From: an uncultured Cellulosilyticum sp.
GTDB taxonomy: Bacteria > Bacillota > Clostridia > Lachnospirales > Cellulosilyticaceae
NCBI GenBank assembly: GCA_934725855.1
Contig: CAKVCL010000002.1
Location: 62,001 to 126,000 of the forward strand
Length of the DNA: 64,000 bases
Direction: 5' to 3'
Shown here: piece by piece, positions 43,031 to 51,767 of the stretch
Numbering within the stretch: the stretch's first letter is position 1
How the letters are laid out: every line of letters begins with the position of its first letter
The notes under the pieces: generated by a model
Told to the model about the DNA's origin: nothing
What the model saw: the letters and a program-made list of their open reading frames with translations, nothing else
Database searches by the model: none
Translations under genes and position numbers: made by a program

Positions 43031-44110
43031 ATGACAAAGATTGATATTATTTCAGGGTTTCTTGGAGCAGGCAAGACGACTTTAATTAAGAAATTAATTC
43101 AAGAAGGTTTTAATGGAGAAAAGCTTGTTTTAATAGAAAATGAGTTTGGAGAAATAGGAATAGATGGCGGATTTTTAAAAGAAGGTGGCGTTGAGATTAC
43201 TGAAATGAACTCAGGATGCATTTGTTGTTCATTAGTAGGTGATTTTGGAGCTGCCCTTAAAGATGTATTAGAAAATTATAAACCGGATCGCGTGATCATT
43301 GAACCATCAGGTGTAGGAAAACTTTCTGATGTCATTAAAGCTGTTCAAAATGTGGATGAAGGCATGGATGTTGTTTTAAATGCCAAAGTGGCCGTAGTAG
43401 ATGCTTTAAAATGTAAGATGTATATGAAGAATTTCGGAGAATTCTTTAATAATCAAATTGAAAGTGCAAGTACCATTATTTTAAGTCGTTCTCAAAAAGT
43501 ATCCGAAGCAAAACTTGAAGAATGTGTAGCGATGATTAGAGAACATAATGAAAAAGCTGCTGTCGTTACAACCGCATGGGACGATATATCAGGAGCAAAA
43601 TTACTTGAAGTCATGGAAAAGAGTTCTTCACTTGAAAAAGAGCTGATGGAAGCTGAAGAAGTTTGTCCAAGCTGTGGACATGTTCATCATCATGAACACG
43701 ACCACGATCATGAATGTTGTGACCATGAACACGATCACGATCATCATGGCCATGACCATGAATGCTGCGATCACGAACACCATGACCACGATCACGAATG
43801 TTGTGATCATCACCACCATCATCATCATGCGGATGAAGTATTTACAAGTTGGGGAATGGAAACACCTCACAAATATGCTGAAGATGAAATTAAAGAAATT
43901 CTTGAAACCTTATCTCAAACAGAAGAATACGGTATTATTTTACGTGCTAAGGGTATTCTTCAAGACAAAGAAGGCAAATGGTTCTGCTTCGACATGGTTC
44001 CAGGCGAATATGAAATTAGAAAAGAAAATGCTGATTATACGGGAAGACTATGTGTGATTGGGACAAAACTTAATGAAGAAGGTCTTAAGAATTTATTTTC
44101 AAGATGCTAA
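43031..44110 (+). CDS. CobW-family (COG0523) GTPase with His/Cys-rich metal-binding tract
   Basis: A 359-residue G3E-type P-loop GTPase, presumably a metal chaperone. The P-loop GFLGAGKTT is at residues 9-17 and the metal-binding CxCC motif (CICC) at 63-66. Between the GTPase and C-terminal domains lies a tract of about 60 residues (about 213-272) starting with CPSCGH and built of three imperfect repeats of DHECCDHEHDHDH type, ending in seven histidines; it should bind many Zn, Co or Ni ions. The C-terminal CobW domain follows (residues 285-359). Good GGAGG site. It is coupled to a second CobW-like gene 12 bases later. Metal identity not known. Confidence 0.93.
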   Translation: MTKIDIISGFLGAGKTTLIKKLIQEGFNGEKLVLIENEFGEIGIDGGFLKEGGVEITEMNSGCICCSLVGDFGAALKDVLENYKPDRVIIEPSGVGKLSDVIKAVQNVDEGMDVVLNAKVAVVDALKCKMYMKNFGEFFNNQIESASTIILSRSQKVSEAKLEECVAMIREHNEKAAVVTTAWDDISGAKLLEVMEKSSSLEKELMEAEEVCPSCGHVHHHEHDHDHECCDHEHDHDHHGHDHECCDHEHHDHDHECCDHHHHHHHADEVFTSWGMETPHKYAEDEIKEILETLSQTEEYGIILRAKGILQDKEGKWFCFDMVPGEYEIRKENADYTGRLCVIGTKLNEEGLKNLFSRC

Positions 44111-44122
44111 GGGGAGTATGAT

Positions 44123-45064
44123 ATGAAGATACCTATTTTCTTATTTAACGGTTTATTAGAAGCAGGGAAAACCTCATTTATGAATTATATGCTTAAAAAG
44201 CCTGTTTTTGCAGATGGTAAAAATACGTTAGTTATCGTCTGCGAAGAGGGGATAGAAGAATATGATACAAGTTATTGTGAGGCAAATCATATTACATTAG
44301 TCACCATAGAAGATGAAGAAGCGTTTACAGAAGCTTATATGAGTGAATTAGCTAAAAAGTATAATCCACAGCGTGTCTTAATTGAATATAATGGGATGTG
44401 GGATATGGCAGTGCCTTTTAACATGGATTATCCTAAAGCATGGTTTATTTATGAAGTAGTTACATTAGTTAATGGTGAAACTTACAGCGTTTATTTAAAC
44501 AATATGCGTGGCATTATGATGGAACACTTTAAATGTGCTGATTTGGTTATTTTTAACCGAGTAGGTGAAAAGGAGCAAACCTCTTCTTATAGAAATACAG
44601 TAAAGGCGGTTAATGGACAGGCTCAGTTATTTACTTGTGATGAGGCATTTGCATTAGAACCTATCAAGGAAGAACTACCTTATGATATTCATGCAGATAT
44701 TATTGAGGTGGAAGATAAGGATTATGGTGTATGGTACATTGATTTATGGGAAGAACCACAGCGTTATATGAATAAACGCGTGAAGGTAAATGGTCTTTTC
44801 TTCCAAGATGATGACGACCCTAAAGATCGATTTACCTTTGGAAGATTTGCAATGCCTTGTTGTGCAGATGATATTTCGCTAATGGGATTATATTGCCATA
44901 ATATTGGGAAGCCTAAGTTTAAGAATGAAGATAGCATTTGTGTATTAGCTGAAATCCATTATGAAAAAGCAGAAGTTTATAATAATGATAAAGGACCTAT
45001 TTTATATGTTAAATCCATTGAAAAAGCGGAAAAGAAGCAGGATGATTTAGTGACCTTTAATTAG
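44123..45064 (+). CDS. CobW-like GTPase fused to a TIGR03943/DUF1980-like domain
   Basis: A 313-residue protein. The N-terminal part is CobW-like with P-loop GLLEAGKTS (residues 10-18) and the strand RVLIEYNGMWD, but the CxCC metal motif is absent. The C-terminal 110 residues (VKVNGLFF, FGRFAMPCCADD, GLYCHNIGKP) look like the C-terminal domain of the YcgQ/TIGR03943 family, which in Bacillus sits next to zinc-regulated genes. So one chain joins two domains otherwise found in separate zinc-homeostasis proteins. The fusion assignment is from remembered motifs. Co-transcribed with the preceding GTPase. Confidence 0.75.
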   Translation: MKIPIFLFNGLLEAGKTSFMNYMLKKPVFADGKNTLVIVCEEGIEEYDTSYCEANHITLVTIEDEEAFTEAYMSELAKKYNPQRVLIEYNGMWDMAVPFNMDYPKAWFIYEVVTLVNGETYSVYLNNMRGIMMEHFKCADLVIFNRVGEKEQTSSYRNTVKAVNGQAQLFTCDEAFALEPIKEELPYDIHADIIEVEDKDYGVWYIDLWEEPQRYMNKRVKVNGLFFQDDDDPKDRFTFGRFAMPCCADDISLMGLYCHNIGKPKFKNEDSICVLAEIHYEKAEVYNNDKGPILYVKSIEKAEKKQDDLVTFN

Positions 45065-45189
45065 TAAAAACTTAAAAATGAAGAGATGATAAAAGGCTAT
45101 CGTAATGATGGCCTTTTATTGGCTTTTTATTGTACTTTCATAAGGTAAGTAATATGATAGTATTGAGTATGAAAAATGGAGGCATCTAA

Positions 45190-45762
45190 ATGGTTCGTGC
45201 AATATGCATTAAAAGTTGTCAGGGAGCAAATAAAGGAGACGTTGTAAAGGCTTGGAAGCGTTTTGGAAACGTTTATTTTTTTAGAGGGATCAAACAAAGA
45301 AGTAAGATGCAACCTGAACAATTTGAAGAATATTTTACAGGATTTAAGAATTATTATATTGTAGATAAAGCACCTGTTAAAAGGCGTTTTAGAAAACCAA
45401 AACCAGGTATTTTAAGAGTGGAATTTAGAGGAATAACGGAAACCGTTTTAGTTGAATTATATAATCATGTTTTTTCATATATTGAGCTGACTAAGCAGGT
45501 TAATAAAGAACTTATTTTTACTTTTAACTACAGTATTGTATCCACTCTAGAAAAATTAGAATTCTTATTTAATACGCTTCCTCATGATCAATTTATCGAA
45601 GCTGTAAAAGATGCGGAGCAAGTATTTCTTGGCATTTACAAAACAGCACTAAGTTTAGAAGTGGAGGCATTGCCTAAACAAGCAGACTATAATCAGCTTT
45701 TAGAAAACTTTAAGCAAGAAAATATGATTCTTGGAACGTTTTTTGATGAACTGAATAAATAG
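45190..45762 (+). CDS. Protein of unknown function
   Basis: A 190-residue protein. The first 65 residues form a basic, beta-rich domain (RAICIKSCQGANKGDVVKAW, FGNVYFFRGIKQ), and the rest is helical and amphipathic (FNYSIVSTLEKLEFLFNTLP, LLENFKQENMILGTFFDELNK). No membrane segment or known motif. A GGAGG site ten bases before the ATG supports translation; it is followed 10 bases later by a small acidic gene. I do not recognise the family. Confidence 0.7.
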   Translation: MVRAICIKSCQGANKGDVVKAWKRFGNVYFFRGIKQRSKMQPEQFEEYFTGFKNYYIVDKAPVKRRFRKPKPGILRVEFRGITETVLVELYNHVFSYIELTKQVNKELIFTFNYSIVSTLEKLEFLFNTLPHDQFIEAVKDAEQVFLGIYKTALSLEVEALPKQADYNQLLENFKQENMILGTFFDELNK

Positions 45763-45772
45763 GGAGGAAAGT

Positions 45773-45955
45773 GTGAACGAAATCGTATGGAAAGATTGGC
45801 GTTTTGTTGAAGCAGTGGATTCACCAATCTTTGGAAAAATGAAAGTAGAAGCCTCAAAAGGTGAGATAGAAGAAGTGTTTTATATTTATTGCGAAGAACT
45901 CACCGAAGAAGTATGTGAAGAACTTTATAATGATTATTTATACAGTTATGGATAA
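45773..45955 (+). CDS. Small acidic protein of unknown function
   Basis: A 60-residue protein with a GTG start after a strong GGGAGG site, ten bases behind the preceding gene. It is rich in Glu, Tyr and Trp (IVWKDWRFVEAVDSPIFGKM, EELTEEVCEELYNDYLYSYG) with a net negative charge. Probably translated together with its larger neighbour. No family recognised. Confidence 0.6.
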   Translation: MNEIVWKDWRFVEAVDSPIFGKMKVEASKGEIEEVFYIYCEELTEEVCEELYNDYLYSYG

Positions 45956-45980
45956 GGAGATACGAGCATCGTATCTCCTT
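45954..45980. terminator. Hairpin between convergent genes
   Basis: AAGGAGATACGA pairs perfectly with TCGTATCTCCTT around three bases. The T run is weak on both strands (AATATTTAT), so it is a probable but not strong terminator. Confidence 0.6.
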
Positions 45981-45985
45981 AATAT

Positions 45986-47215
45986 TTATAGTTTGGTAAT
46001 AAGTGTGCTGATCTCTATAATTGCTTCGGTGGCTTTAAGCATATGAGAAATGACAGCAAATTCGTATTTGCCATGACAGTTGTATCCACCTGTAAAAATA
46101 TTTGGACATGGTAATCCCATAAAAGATAACCTAGCCCCATCTGTGCCACCTCTAATCGGTGCAAGAATAGGCGTAATCCCCACATTTTCAAAAGCTTTTT
46201 GAGCTAATGACATGACCTTAGGATTTTGATCAATGATTTCTTTCATATTATAGTAGCTATCGGTTATTTCAATTTCAACTGTATTTTCACCATATTTTTT
46301 GTTAAGAACATGGGAAAGACCAAGCATGGTTTGTTTACGTTTTTCAAAGAGTTCACGGTTATGATCACGAATGATATAGTGCAATGAAGTACTTTCGATA
46401 TTACCAGACATATGATCTAAGTGGTAAAAGCCTTCATGACCAGAAGTGTGTTCAGGAACCTCTAAGGCAGGGAGCAGTGACTGATACTCACAAGCAATGG
46501 CAATACTATTTTTCATTTTCATTTTAGCAGAACCGGGATGAACGCTGATTCCATTAAAATGAAGTTTAGCAGAGGCTGCATTGAAGTTTTCGCATTGTAA
46601 TTCGCCAAGATCACATCCGTCAATCGTATAAGCAAAATCTGCGCCAAAGGCTTCTACATTAAAATAATCTACGCCACGACCAATTTCTTCGTCGGGTGTA
46701 AACCCAATGCGAAGGGTGCCATGTGGAATTTCAGGATGAGTAATCAAGTATTCCATAGCAGTTAATATCTCTGAGATACCGGCTTTGTCATCAGCGCCTA
46801 ATACGGTTGTCCCATCTGTGGTAATAAGAGATTCGCCTACTAAAGTATTTAATATAGGAAATTGAGTAGGTTCAAGTTTAATATTTTGTGCTTCATTTAG
46901 TACAATAGAACCACCATCATAATGGGAAATCACTTGCGGTTTAACATGGTCACCAGGGTAATCAGGAACGGTGTCCATATGAGCAATGAACCCAATAACA
47001 GGTGTTTTCTTAGAAATGTTACTTGGTAAAGTGGCCATCACATAGCCATTATCATCTAAAATAACATCCGTAAGCCCAATGGCTTTACAGTCTTCTACTA
47101 ATTTTTGTGCAAAGTCTAGTTGAACTCTACTACTTGGAAAGGTTGTGCTTTCGTCATTGGACATTGTATTAATTTGTACATATTCCAAAAAACGATTAGT
47201 AAGTGCTTCTTGCAT
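45986..47215 (-). CDS. pepT: Peptidase T (tripeptide aminopeptidase)
   Basis: A 409-residue M20 family zinc aminopeptidase that releases N-terminal residues from tripeptides in the cytoplasm. Zinc and catalytic motifs are all present: IAHMDTVPD (about 80-88), VLGADDKAG (about 144), DEEIGRGVD (about 178), DGCDLGELQ (about 200) and RGGTDGARLSFMGLPCPN with NCHGKYEF near the C-terminus. Length matches PepT. The start ATG has a GAGGAGG-like site. Single gene with its own promoter region. Confidence 0.96.
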   Translation of the reverse strand: MQEALTNRFLEYVQINTMSNDESTTFPSSRVQLDFAQKLVEDCKAIGLTDVILDDNGYVMATLPSNISKKTPVIGFIAHMDTVPDYPGDHVKPQVISHYDGGSIVLNEAQNIKLEPTQFPILNTLVGESLITTDGTTVLGADDKAGISEILTAMEYLITHPEIPHGTLRIGFTPDEEIGRGVDYFNVEAFGADFAYTIDGCDLGELQCENFNAASAKLHFNGISVHPGSAKMKMKNSIAIACEYQSLLPALEVPEHTSGHEGFYHLDHMSGNIESTSLHYIIRDHNRELFEKRKQTMLGLSHVLNKKYGENTVEIEITDSYYNMKEIIDQNPKVMSLAQKAFENVGITPILAPIRGGTDGARLSFMGLPCPNIFTGGYNCHGKYEFAVISHMLKATEAIIEISTLITKL

Positions 47216-47448
47216 GAAAATGCCTCCTCTATGGTTGATACCTATAGTATAGACTGAAATGAGAAAGAGTTGTAGTGATTTTATAAGATAATGGAAAAAT
47301 TATTTCATAAATAAGACAGCTATATGTCACATTAACTGAGATAAAATGATAAAGCAATCATTATTTAAAACATAAAACGATAAAAGCAATCACTATGATA
47401 TAGTAAGAAAGATTATTTGAATTCAGTATAATATATATGGGAGAGAAA

Positions 47449-48336
47449 ATGATGGAATATATACCAGCAAAAACTTTAGTTACAAGAAATAAAGATATGT
47501 CTTGGTTTGGCGCACGTTACAATATGAATATCTACAAAGGTTGCTCACATGGATGTATTTATTGTGATAGTAGAAGCAACTGTTATCAAATCAAGTCATT
47601 TAGTAAAGTAAGAGCTAAGGCAGATGCACTTGCTATTATTAGAAAACAGCTTAGAGGAAGGATTGGTGCAGGTGTTATTAGCACAGGTTCGATGTCAGAT
47701 CCTTATAATCCTTTTGAGAAGGAGCTTGAACTAACAAGGCAAGCACTAAAGTTAATCAATCAGTATCATTTTGGGGTGGCAATTGCTACTAAAAGTAATT
47801 TAGTGGAAAGAGATATTGATGTGATTAGCCAAATTAATCAACATTCTCCTACGATTGTGAAGATAACCGTAACCGCTTATGAAGATGAGCTTAGTAAAAT
47901 TGTGGAACCTAATGTATGTCCATCTTCCAAACGATTTGAAGCTTTAAAAAAGATTTCAGAGGCAGGAATTTTTTGCGGGGTATTAATGATGCCGATTCTT
48001 CCTTTTATTGAAGATCATGAGGAAAATATAACGGGAATCATTCAAAAAGCAGCCGACAGTGGCGTGCAGTTTATTTATCCAGCTATTGGGATGACGATGA
48101 GAGACGGACAAAGAGAATATTTTTATAATGAGCTAGACAAGCGTTTTCCTGGTATAAAGGAACGCTATCAAAAGCAATATGGTAGCCTTTATCGTTGTAC
48201 AAGTCCCAAGGTAAAAAAACTATGGGAAATTTTTACAACTACTTGCAAAAAGCATGGCATTCTTTATAAAATGCCAGATATTATTAAGGCTTATCAATCT
48301 GGTTTTTGGCAAGAAGAACAGCTGAGTTTATTTTAA
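47449..48336 (+). CDS. Radical SAM protein, SplB-like
   Basis: A 295-residue radical SAM enzyme. The cluster motif is CSHGCIYCD (about residues 32-40), in the CxxxCxxC spacing, preceded by NMNIYKGC as in the spore photoproduct lyase-related group often labelled 'SPL family radical SAM'. STGSMSDPYNPFE and the barrel strands follow. No C-terminal Cys of true SplB is evident, so DNA repair is not shown. The GGGAG site fits ATG 47449 or 47452; the ATG at 47437 overlaps it. Confidence 0.88.
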   Translation: MMEYIPAKTLVTRNKDMSWFGARYNMNIYKGCSHGCIYCDSRSNCYQIKSFSKVRAKADALAIIRKQLRGRIGAGVISTGSMSDPYNPFEKELELTRQALKLINQYHFGVAIATKSNLVERDIDVISQINQHSPTIVKITVTAYEDELSKIVEPNVCPSSKRFEALKKISEAGIFCGVLMMPILPFIEDHEENITGIIQKAADSGVQFIYPAIGMTMRDGQREYFYNELDKRFPGIKERYQKQYGSLYRCTSPKVKKLWEIFTTTCKKHGILYKMPDIIKAYQSGFWQEEQLSLF

Positions 48337-48471
48337 ATGGGTTAGCTGCTTAGCATTTAGAAAAAGAATATTGAAAAAGCACCATAGAAATTATATACTT
48401 GAGTTAATCAAAGGAAGGCTGATTAAATAAAGTGCCTGAGATTGATAATATGATGAGGGGTGTGGAGAAGA

Positions 48472-48834
48472 ATGGATTTAAACAAGTCAAATTCTGACAA
48501 AAATGACGCACAGGCTAATAAATTAGCGTCAGTATTTGCTTATCTAGGCATACTAGTGGTCGTGACATTAATTATGGCACCAGATTCAAAATTTGCTCGT
48601 TATCATGCGAATCAAGGAATTTGTTTATTAATTGCAAGTGCCGTTTATTCCATTGCATCAAGAATTATTATAGGTATATTTAAATATATTCCTATAGTTG
48701 GCGCACTTGTTTCAATGGTATTAGGGTTAATTGGTATAGTATTTTTTGTATTTATGATTATAGGAATTGTCAATGTAGTTAATGGAGCAACTAAACCATT
48801 ACCGATTATTGGTAATTATCAAATTCTTAAATAG
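48472..48834 (+). CDS. DUF4870-like small membrane protein
   Basis: A 120-residue membrane protein. A hydrophilic N-terminus is followed by three hydrophobic segments (KLASVFAYLGILVVVTLIMA, CLLIASAVYSIASRIIIGIF, VGALVSMVLGLIGIVFFVFM) with the conserved motif FARYHANQG between the first and second, as in DUF4870/TMEM-like proteins. The function of this family is unknown. ATG 48472 is preferred over GTG 48460. A terminator follows. Confidence 0.75.
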   Translation: MDLNKSNSDKNDAQANKLASVFAYLGILVVVTLIMAPDSKFARYHANQGICLLIASAVYSIASRIIIGIFKYIPIVGALVSMVLGLIGIVFFVFMIIGIVNVVNGATKPLPIIGNYQILK

Positions 48835-48849
48835 TAACAATTAAAGACA

Positions 48850-48888
48850 AAAAAGCGTATCGTTTATGAAAAGGCGATACGCTTTTTA
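48850..48888 (+). terminator. Intrinsic terminator
   Basis: AAAAAGCGTATCG pairs with CGATACGCTTTTT around an 11-base loop; A- and T-rich arms could serve both directions, including the minus-strand small gene that ends at 48899. Confidence 0.85.
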
Positions 48889-48898
48889 AATATAGATG

Positions 48899-49048
48899 CT
48901 AATCTTTATCTACACGACCTAATCCTGTGGATACCCATTGATTATTGGTAGCTGTCTTTTTGGCAGCACCATGAGGATATTTTAAGCTTTCATTACTACA
49001 ATTACCACACCATTGGTTGTCAGTTGCTGTTTTTTTAGCTTTTTGCAT
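48899..49048 (-). CDS. 49-residue protein with an internal repeat and a CxxC knuckle
   Basis: Minus-strand gene with a GGAGG site eight bases before ATG 49048. The protein is built of two copies of AKKTATxNQW (residues 4-13 and 29-38), each followed by a short variable segment; the first copy is followed by CGNC. It is hydrophilic and has no membrane segment. The terminator at 48850-48888 lies just past its stop. I recognise no family; the repeat suggests an internal duplication of about 25 codons. Confidence 0.6.
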   Translation of the reverse strand: MQKAKKTATDNQWCGNCSNESLKYPHGAAKKTATNNQWVSTGLGRVDKD

Positions 49049-49202
49049 TGATAGGTCCTCCAGACATAAGTTTATATCTACCTAATTAGAATGTCCTTTT
49101 TTATTTAATTCATACTGTTAAAACTTACCGGGTTGCAAGGATGACTTTTTTAGGTCATATGACTTTAGTTTGTTTATCAATTAACCCATTTGATTCTATA
49201 TA

Positions 49203-49870
49203 ACCTTTCATTTTGATAACCAAGTCAGGGAGTATACGATTATTGGAACAATGGATAATATCTGGAATAATGGCTTTATGTGTTTAGTAGCGGCTAAATA
49301 TTTTAAGCAGGATGCTGAGCAAACTATTATACTACAGCATATGTTAAGATTAAGGAGAAAGCTGATATTAATGAAGTTGTAAGGATGCTTAAAGAGCGTT
49401 ATAGAGCATCAAGTGTTGAAATGAGCACTGTGGCGCAAATGTGTAAAGACAATGCAGATAGTAATGCAAACCTTATGAAAATGATTAGTGTATTTGGGAT
49501 GTTAACGTTGATGGTTGCAATTATAGGTGTCGTTAATAATTTACTCATCAGCTTTATTGAAAGAAGAAAAGGCTTAGCCGTTTTACGTTCAGTGGGAATG
49601 AGTAAAAAGCAGCTTACAAAAATGATTTTTGTAGAAGCATTAGGAAGTGGTCTAATTAGTGGTTTAGCAGGGATAGCAGGAAGTGTTCTCTTACTATTTG
49701 TATTAGAGAAAGTTTTATTTGCTTTGAATTTACAAATTAAAATAGAAATGATACCAGAACTATTTGCAATCTATTTTTTCGGGGCAAGTGTGATTACAGT
49801 GATTGGAACGGCTCTTCCAGCACGGTCTGTACCTAAATTAAATATTATTGAATGCATTAAATTTGAATAG
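49203..49870 (+). pseudogene. FtsX/MacB-type ABC permease, 5'-truncated and frameshifted
   Basis: From about 49203 one frame reads FDNQVREYTIIGTMDNIWNN and ends near 49323; another then continues TAYVKIKEKADINEVVRMLK and is open to 49870. The C-terminal part has the typical FtsX permease core (three hydrophobic segments, FIERRKGLAVLRSVGMSKKQ, and ARSVPKLNIIECIKFE). The N-terminal transmembrane helix and most of the extracellular domain are missing, and at least one frame change is present. It is the right half of a decayed efflux permease. A terminator (49878-49904) follows. Confidence 0.8.
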
Positions 49871-49877
49871 GAAAGCA

Positions 49878-49910
49878 AAAAAGAGTAGTGTTTCTACTCT
49901 TTTTTATTTT
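49878..49910 (+). terminator. Intrinsic terminator
   Basis: AAAAAGAGTAG pairs with CTACTCTTTTT around five bases, with a T run. Confidence 0.8.
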
Positions 49911-49953
49911 TAGAAATTAGGATACAATAAATAAAAACGAAGAAAGAGGAAAA

Positions 49954-50811
49954 ATGAGGATGAAGATTGTGGCAGTTATAGAGAATAAAGGCGAAAAACC
50001 ACTTCATACAGAACATGGTTTATGTGTATACATTGAATATAGAAATAAAAAATATTTACTAGACTCTGGTAGTAGCAACTTATTTTTGGAAAATGCTAAA
50101 GCATTAGGTATTGACCTAGAACAAATTGATAAAGCAATCTTATCGCATGCACATTTTGATCATTCAGGGGGATATGAGGGATTACTTGAGAAGAATGCTA
50201 GAGTAAGTGTTTATGTAAGAGACAAAGGGATTGAGCCTTGTTACGTAAAAGTAGGATGTATTAAAAAATATGTAGGGATTCCTAAAAAAATTTTAGCACA
50301 ATATAGCAATCGCTTTAAATACATTAGTGGAAAATATGAGTTAGACCTTGGGGTGTGGCTTATTCCACATACAACACCTCATTTAGAGATACGAGGCAAG
50401 AAAACCCATTTAGCTAGAAAAATAGATGGGAAAATCAAATGGGATGACTTTGCACACGAACAAAGTTTAGTTTTTGAATGCGCGGGGGGACTTGTTGTAT
50501 TAAATAGCTGCTCACACGGAGGCGTAGATCATATTATTCAAGAAGTGCAAGAAGCATTTCCTAAGCAAAAGGTAATGGCTATGATTGGTGGATTTCATTT
50601 GATGGGAGCTGGTGGCGTTAAGACGATGCAAGGAAAACCAGAAGAGATTAGAGCACTAGGACGCAGACTTAACGCATGTGAGACAGAGGAAATTTATACA
50701 GGACATTGTACAGGAGACCCAGCGTATAAAATATTGAAAGAAGAGCTGGGTGAAAAACTACATTATTTTAGTACAGGAACATGCTTAGAATTTGCTGAAA
50801 GTGCAATTTAG
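49954..50811 (+). CDS. MBL-fold metallo-hydrolase
   Basis: A 285-residue metallo-beta-lactamase-fold protein. The metal motif [10 protein letters not shown] is at about residues 65-74, further ligands lie in [10 protein letters not shown] and GGFHLMGAG, and the C-terminal region has [14 protein letters not shown]. The arrangement resembles the COG1237 group (annotated after the archaeal aminobenzene-phosphate synthase involved in methanopterin), whose bacterial role is unknown. Start ATG follows AAAGAGG. It is the only intact gene in a decayed ABC-transporter region. Confidence 0.85.
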   Translation: MRMKIVAVIENKGEKPLHTEHGLCVYIEYRNKKYLLDSGSSNLFLENAKALGIDLEQIDKAILSHAHFDHSGGYEGLLEKNARVSVYVRDKGIEPCYVKVGCIKKYVGIPKKILAQYSNRFKYISGKYELDLGVWLIPHTTPHLEIRGKKTHLARKIDGKIKWDDFAHEQSLVFECAGGLVVLNSCSHGGVDHIIQEVQEAFPKQKVMAMIGGFHLMGAGGVKTMQGKPEEIRALGRRLNACETEEIYTGHCTGDPAYKILKEELGEKLHYFSTGTCLEFAESAI

Positions 50812-51052
50812 AGTACTTGTACTGATTCCCATTAATTGCAATAAGAAAGAAGATAGAGATAAAGCCAAAGCATTACTAAGTAGTTTAGGTCTTGAAAAGG
50901 AAATGGAGAAAAAACCTACTCAGTTAAGTGGTGGACAATGCCAAAGAGTCGCCATTGCAAGAGCATTAATCAATCATCCAAAAATCATTTTTGCTGACGA
51001 GATGACCGCTTCTTTAGATTATAAAGCGGCTGAGCAAGTACTAGATGTATAG
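50812..51052 (+). pseudogene. ABC transporter ATP-binding protein fragment
   Basis: The frame reads [40 protein letters not shown] and [10 protein letters not shown], ending at 51052. It contains the signature motif LSGGQ and Walker B with the catalytic Glu, as in LolD/MacB-type exporters, but no Walker A and no C-terminal switch region. It is truncated at both ends and fused at the 5' side to the end of the metallo-hydrolase gene. Confidence 0.8.
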
Positions 51053-51668
51053 TTATTCTTTTTATATTGAGTATCGGACTCTCTTTATTGGCAGGAGTAG
51101 AATATAATCTTGGATTTTGCAAGGAAAATGTTTTGATTGTTCCTTATAAAGCAATAAAGCAGAAAATAAAAAAGAAATAAAAGCATTTATGGCACAAAAT
51201 CAAGATTTATTTGAAAAACGCTTTGACGAAGAAGAAGAAATGAGTAGCTTTATTAACTTATTAAAAAGAAATCTTGGACTAGTGGGAATAATATTAGGGA
51301 CATTACTTATTTTGCAACTTAGTAAATCACAAAGTAGCCTATTAGAAATATATGTGGCTGAAGAAATGAAAGAAGTCGCATTATTTTATATATTAGGGTA
51401 TAATATAAAGCAGGTAAGAGGAAAAATAGTAAGTCAGTATAGATGGATTTATATTATGGGAGGGATGGTAGGCTATTTATGCGGAGAAGTATGCATGCTT
51501 TTATTTGGTTATTTATACTGTGAACCTATAGGCATTTTTTATTTGAAAGGACATATTTCATATATATTAGTGCCTATTTTATTAAGCAGTGCATTGTTTT
51601 TAATTGAATATGGAAAGCTTTATGTAAAATTTAACTATGTAGAATGGGTCAAGCATATGCAAAGTTAA
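51053..51668 (+). pseudogene. ABC permease fragments (membrane)
   Basis: Two pieces. The frame from about 51054 to 51179 encodes one hydrophobic helix and a tail (ILFILSIGLSLLAGVEYNLG, VLIVPYKAIKQ) without a start. From 51189 to 51668 a second frame (159 residues, no ribosome-binding site) has four hydrophobic segments and, between them, ALFYILGYNIKQVRGKIVSQ, the typical cytoplasmic loop of FtsX-type permeases. Together with the preceding ATPase fragment these are relics of an ABC exporter operon. Confidence 0.65.
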
Positions 51669-51767
51669 ATAGAAATAAAAGTATGAATTGTTGCTTTTAT
51701 AGTTAAAAGGTTGTAAAATAAAGGAAATATATTGAAAAATAAAATCATTAACTGAAGGGGGAAGCTC

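Noticed and set aside
43697..43830. CRISPR or other spaced-repeat array
   Set aside because: The repeats are codon-based His/Cys repeats in a reading frame, without spacers of regular length.
43674..44057. Met/Thr/Ile-rich frame within the first CobW gene
   Set aside because: It is the +1 shadow of the His/Asp repeat tract (CATGAC read as ATG ACC) and has no ribosome-binding site.
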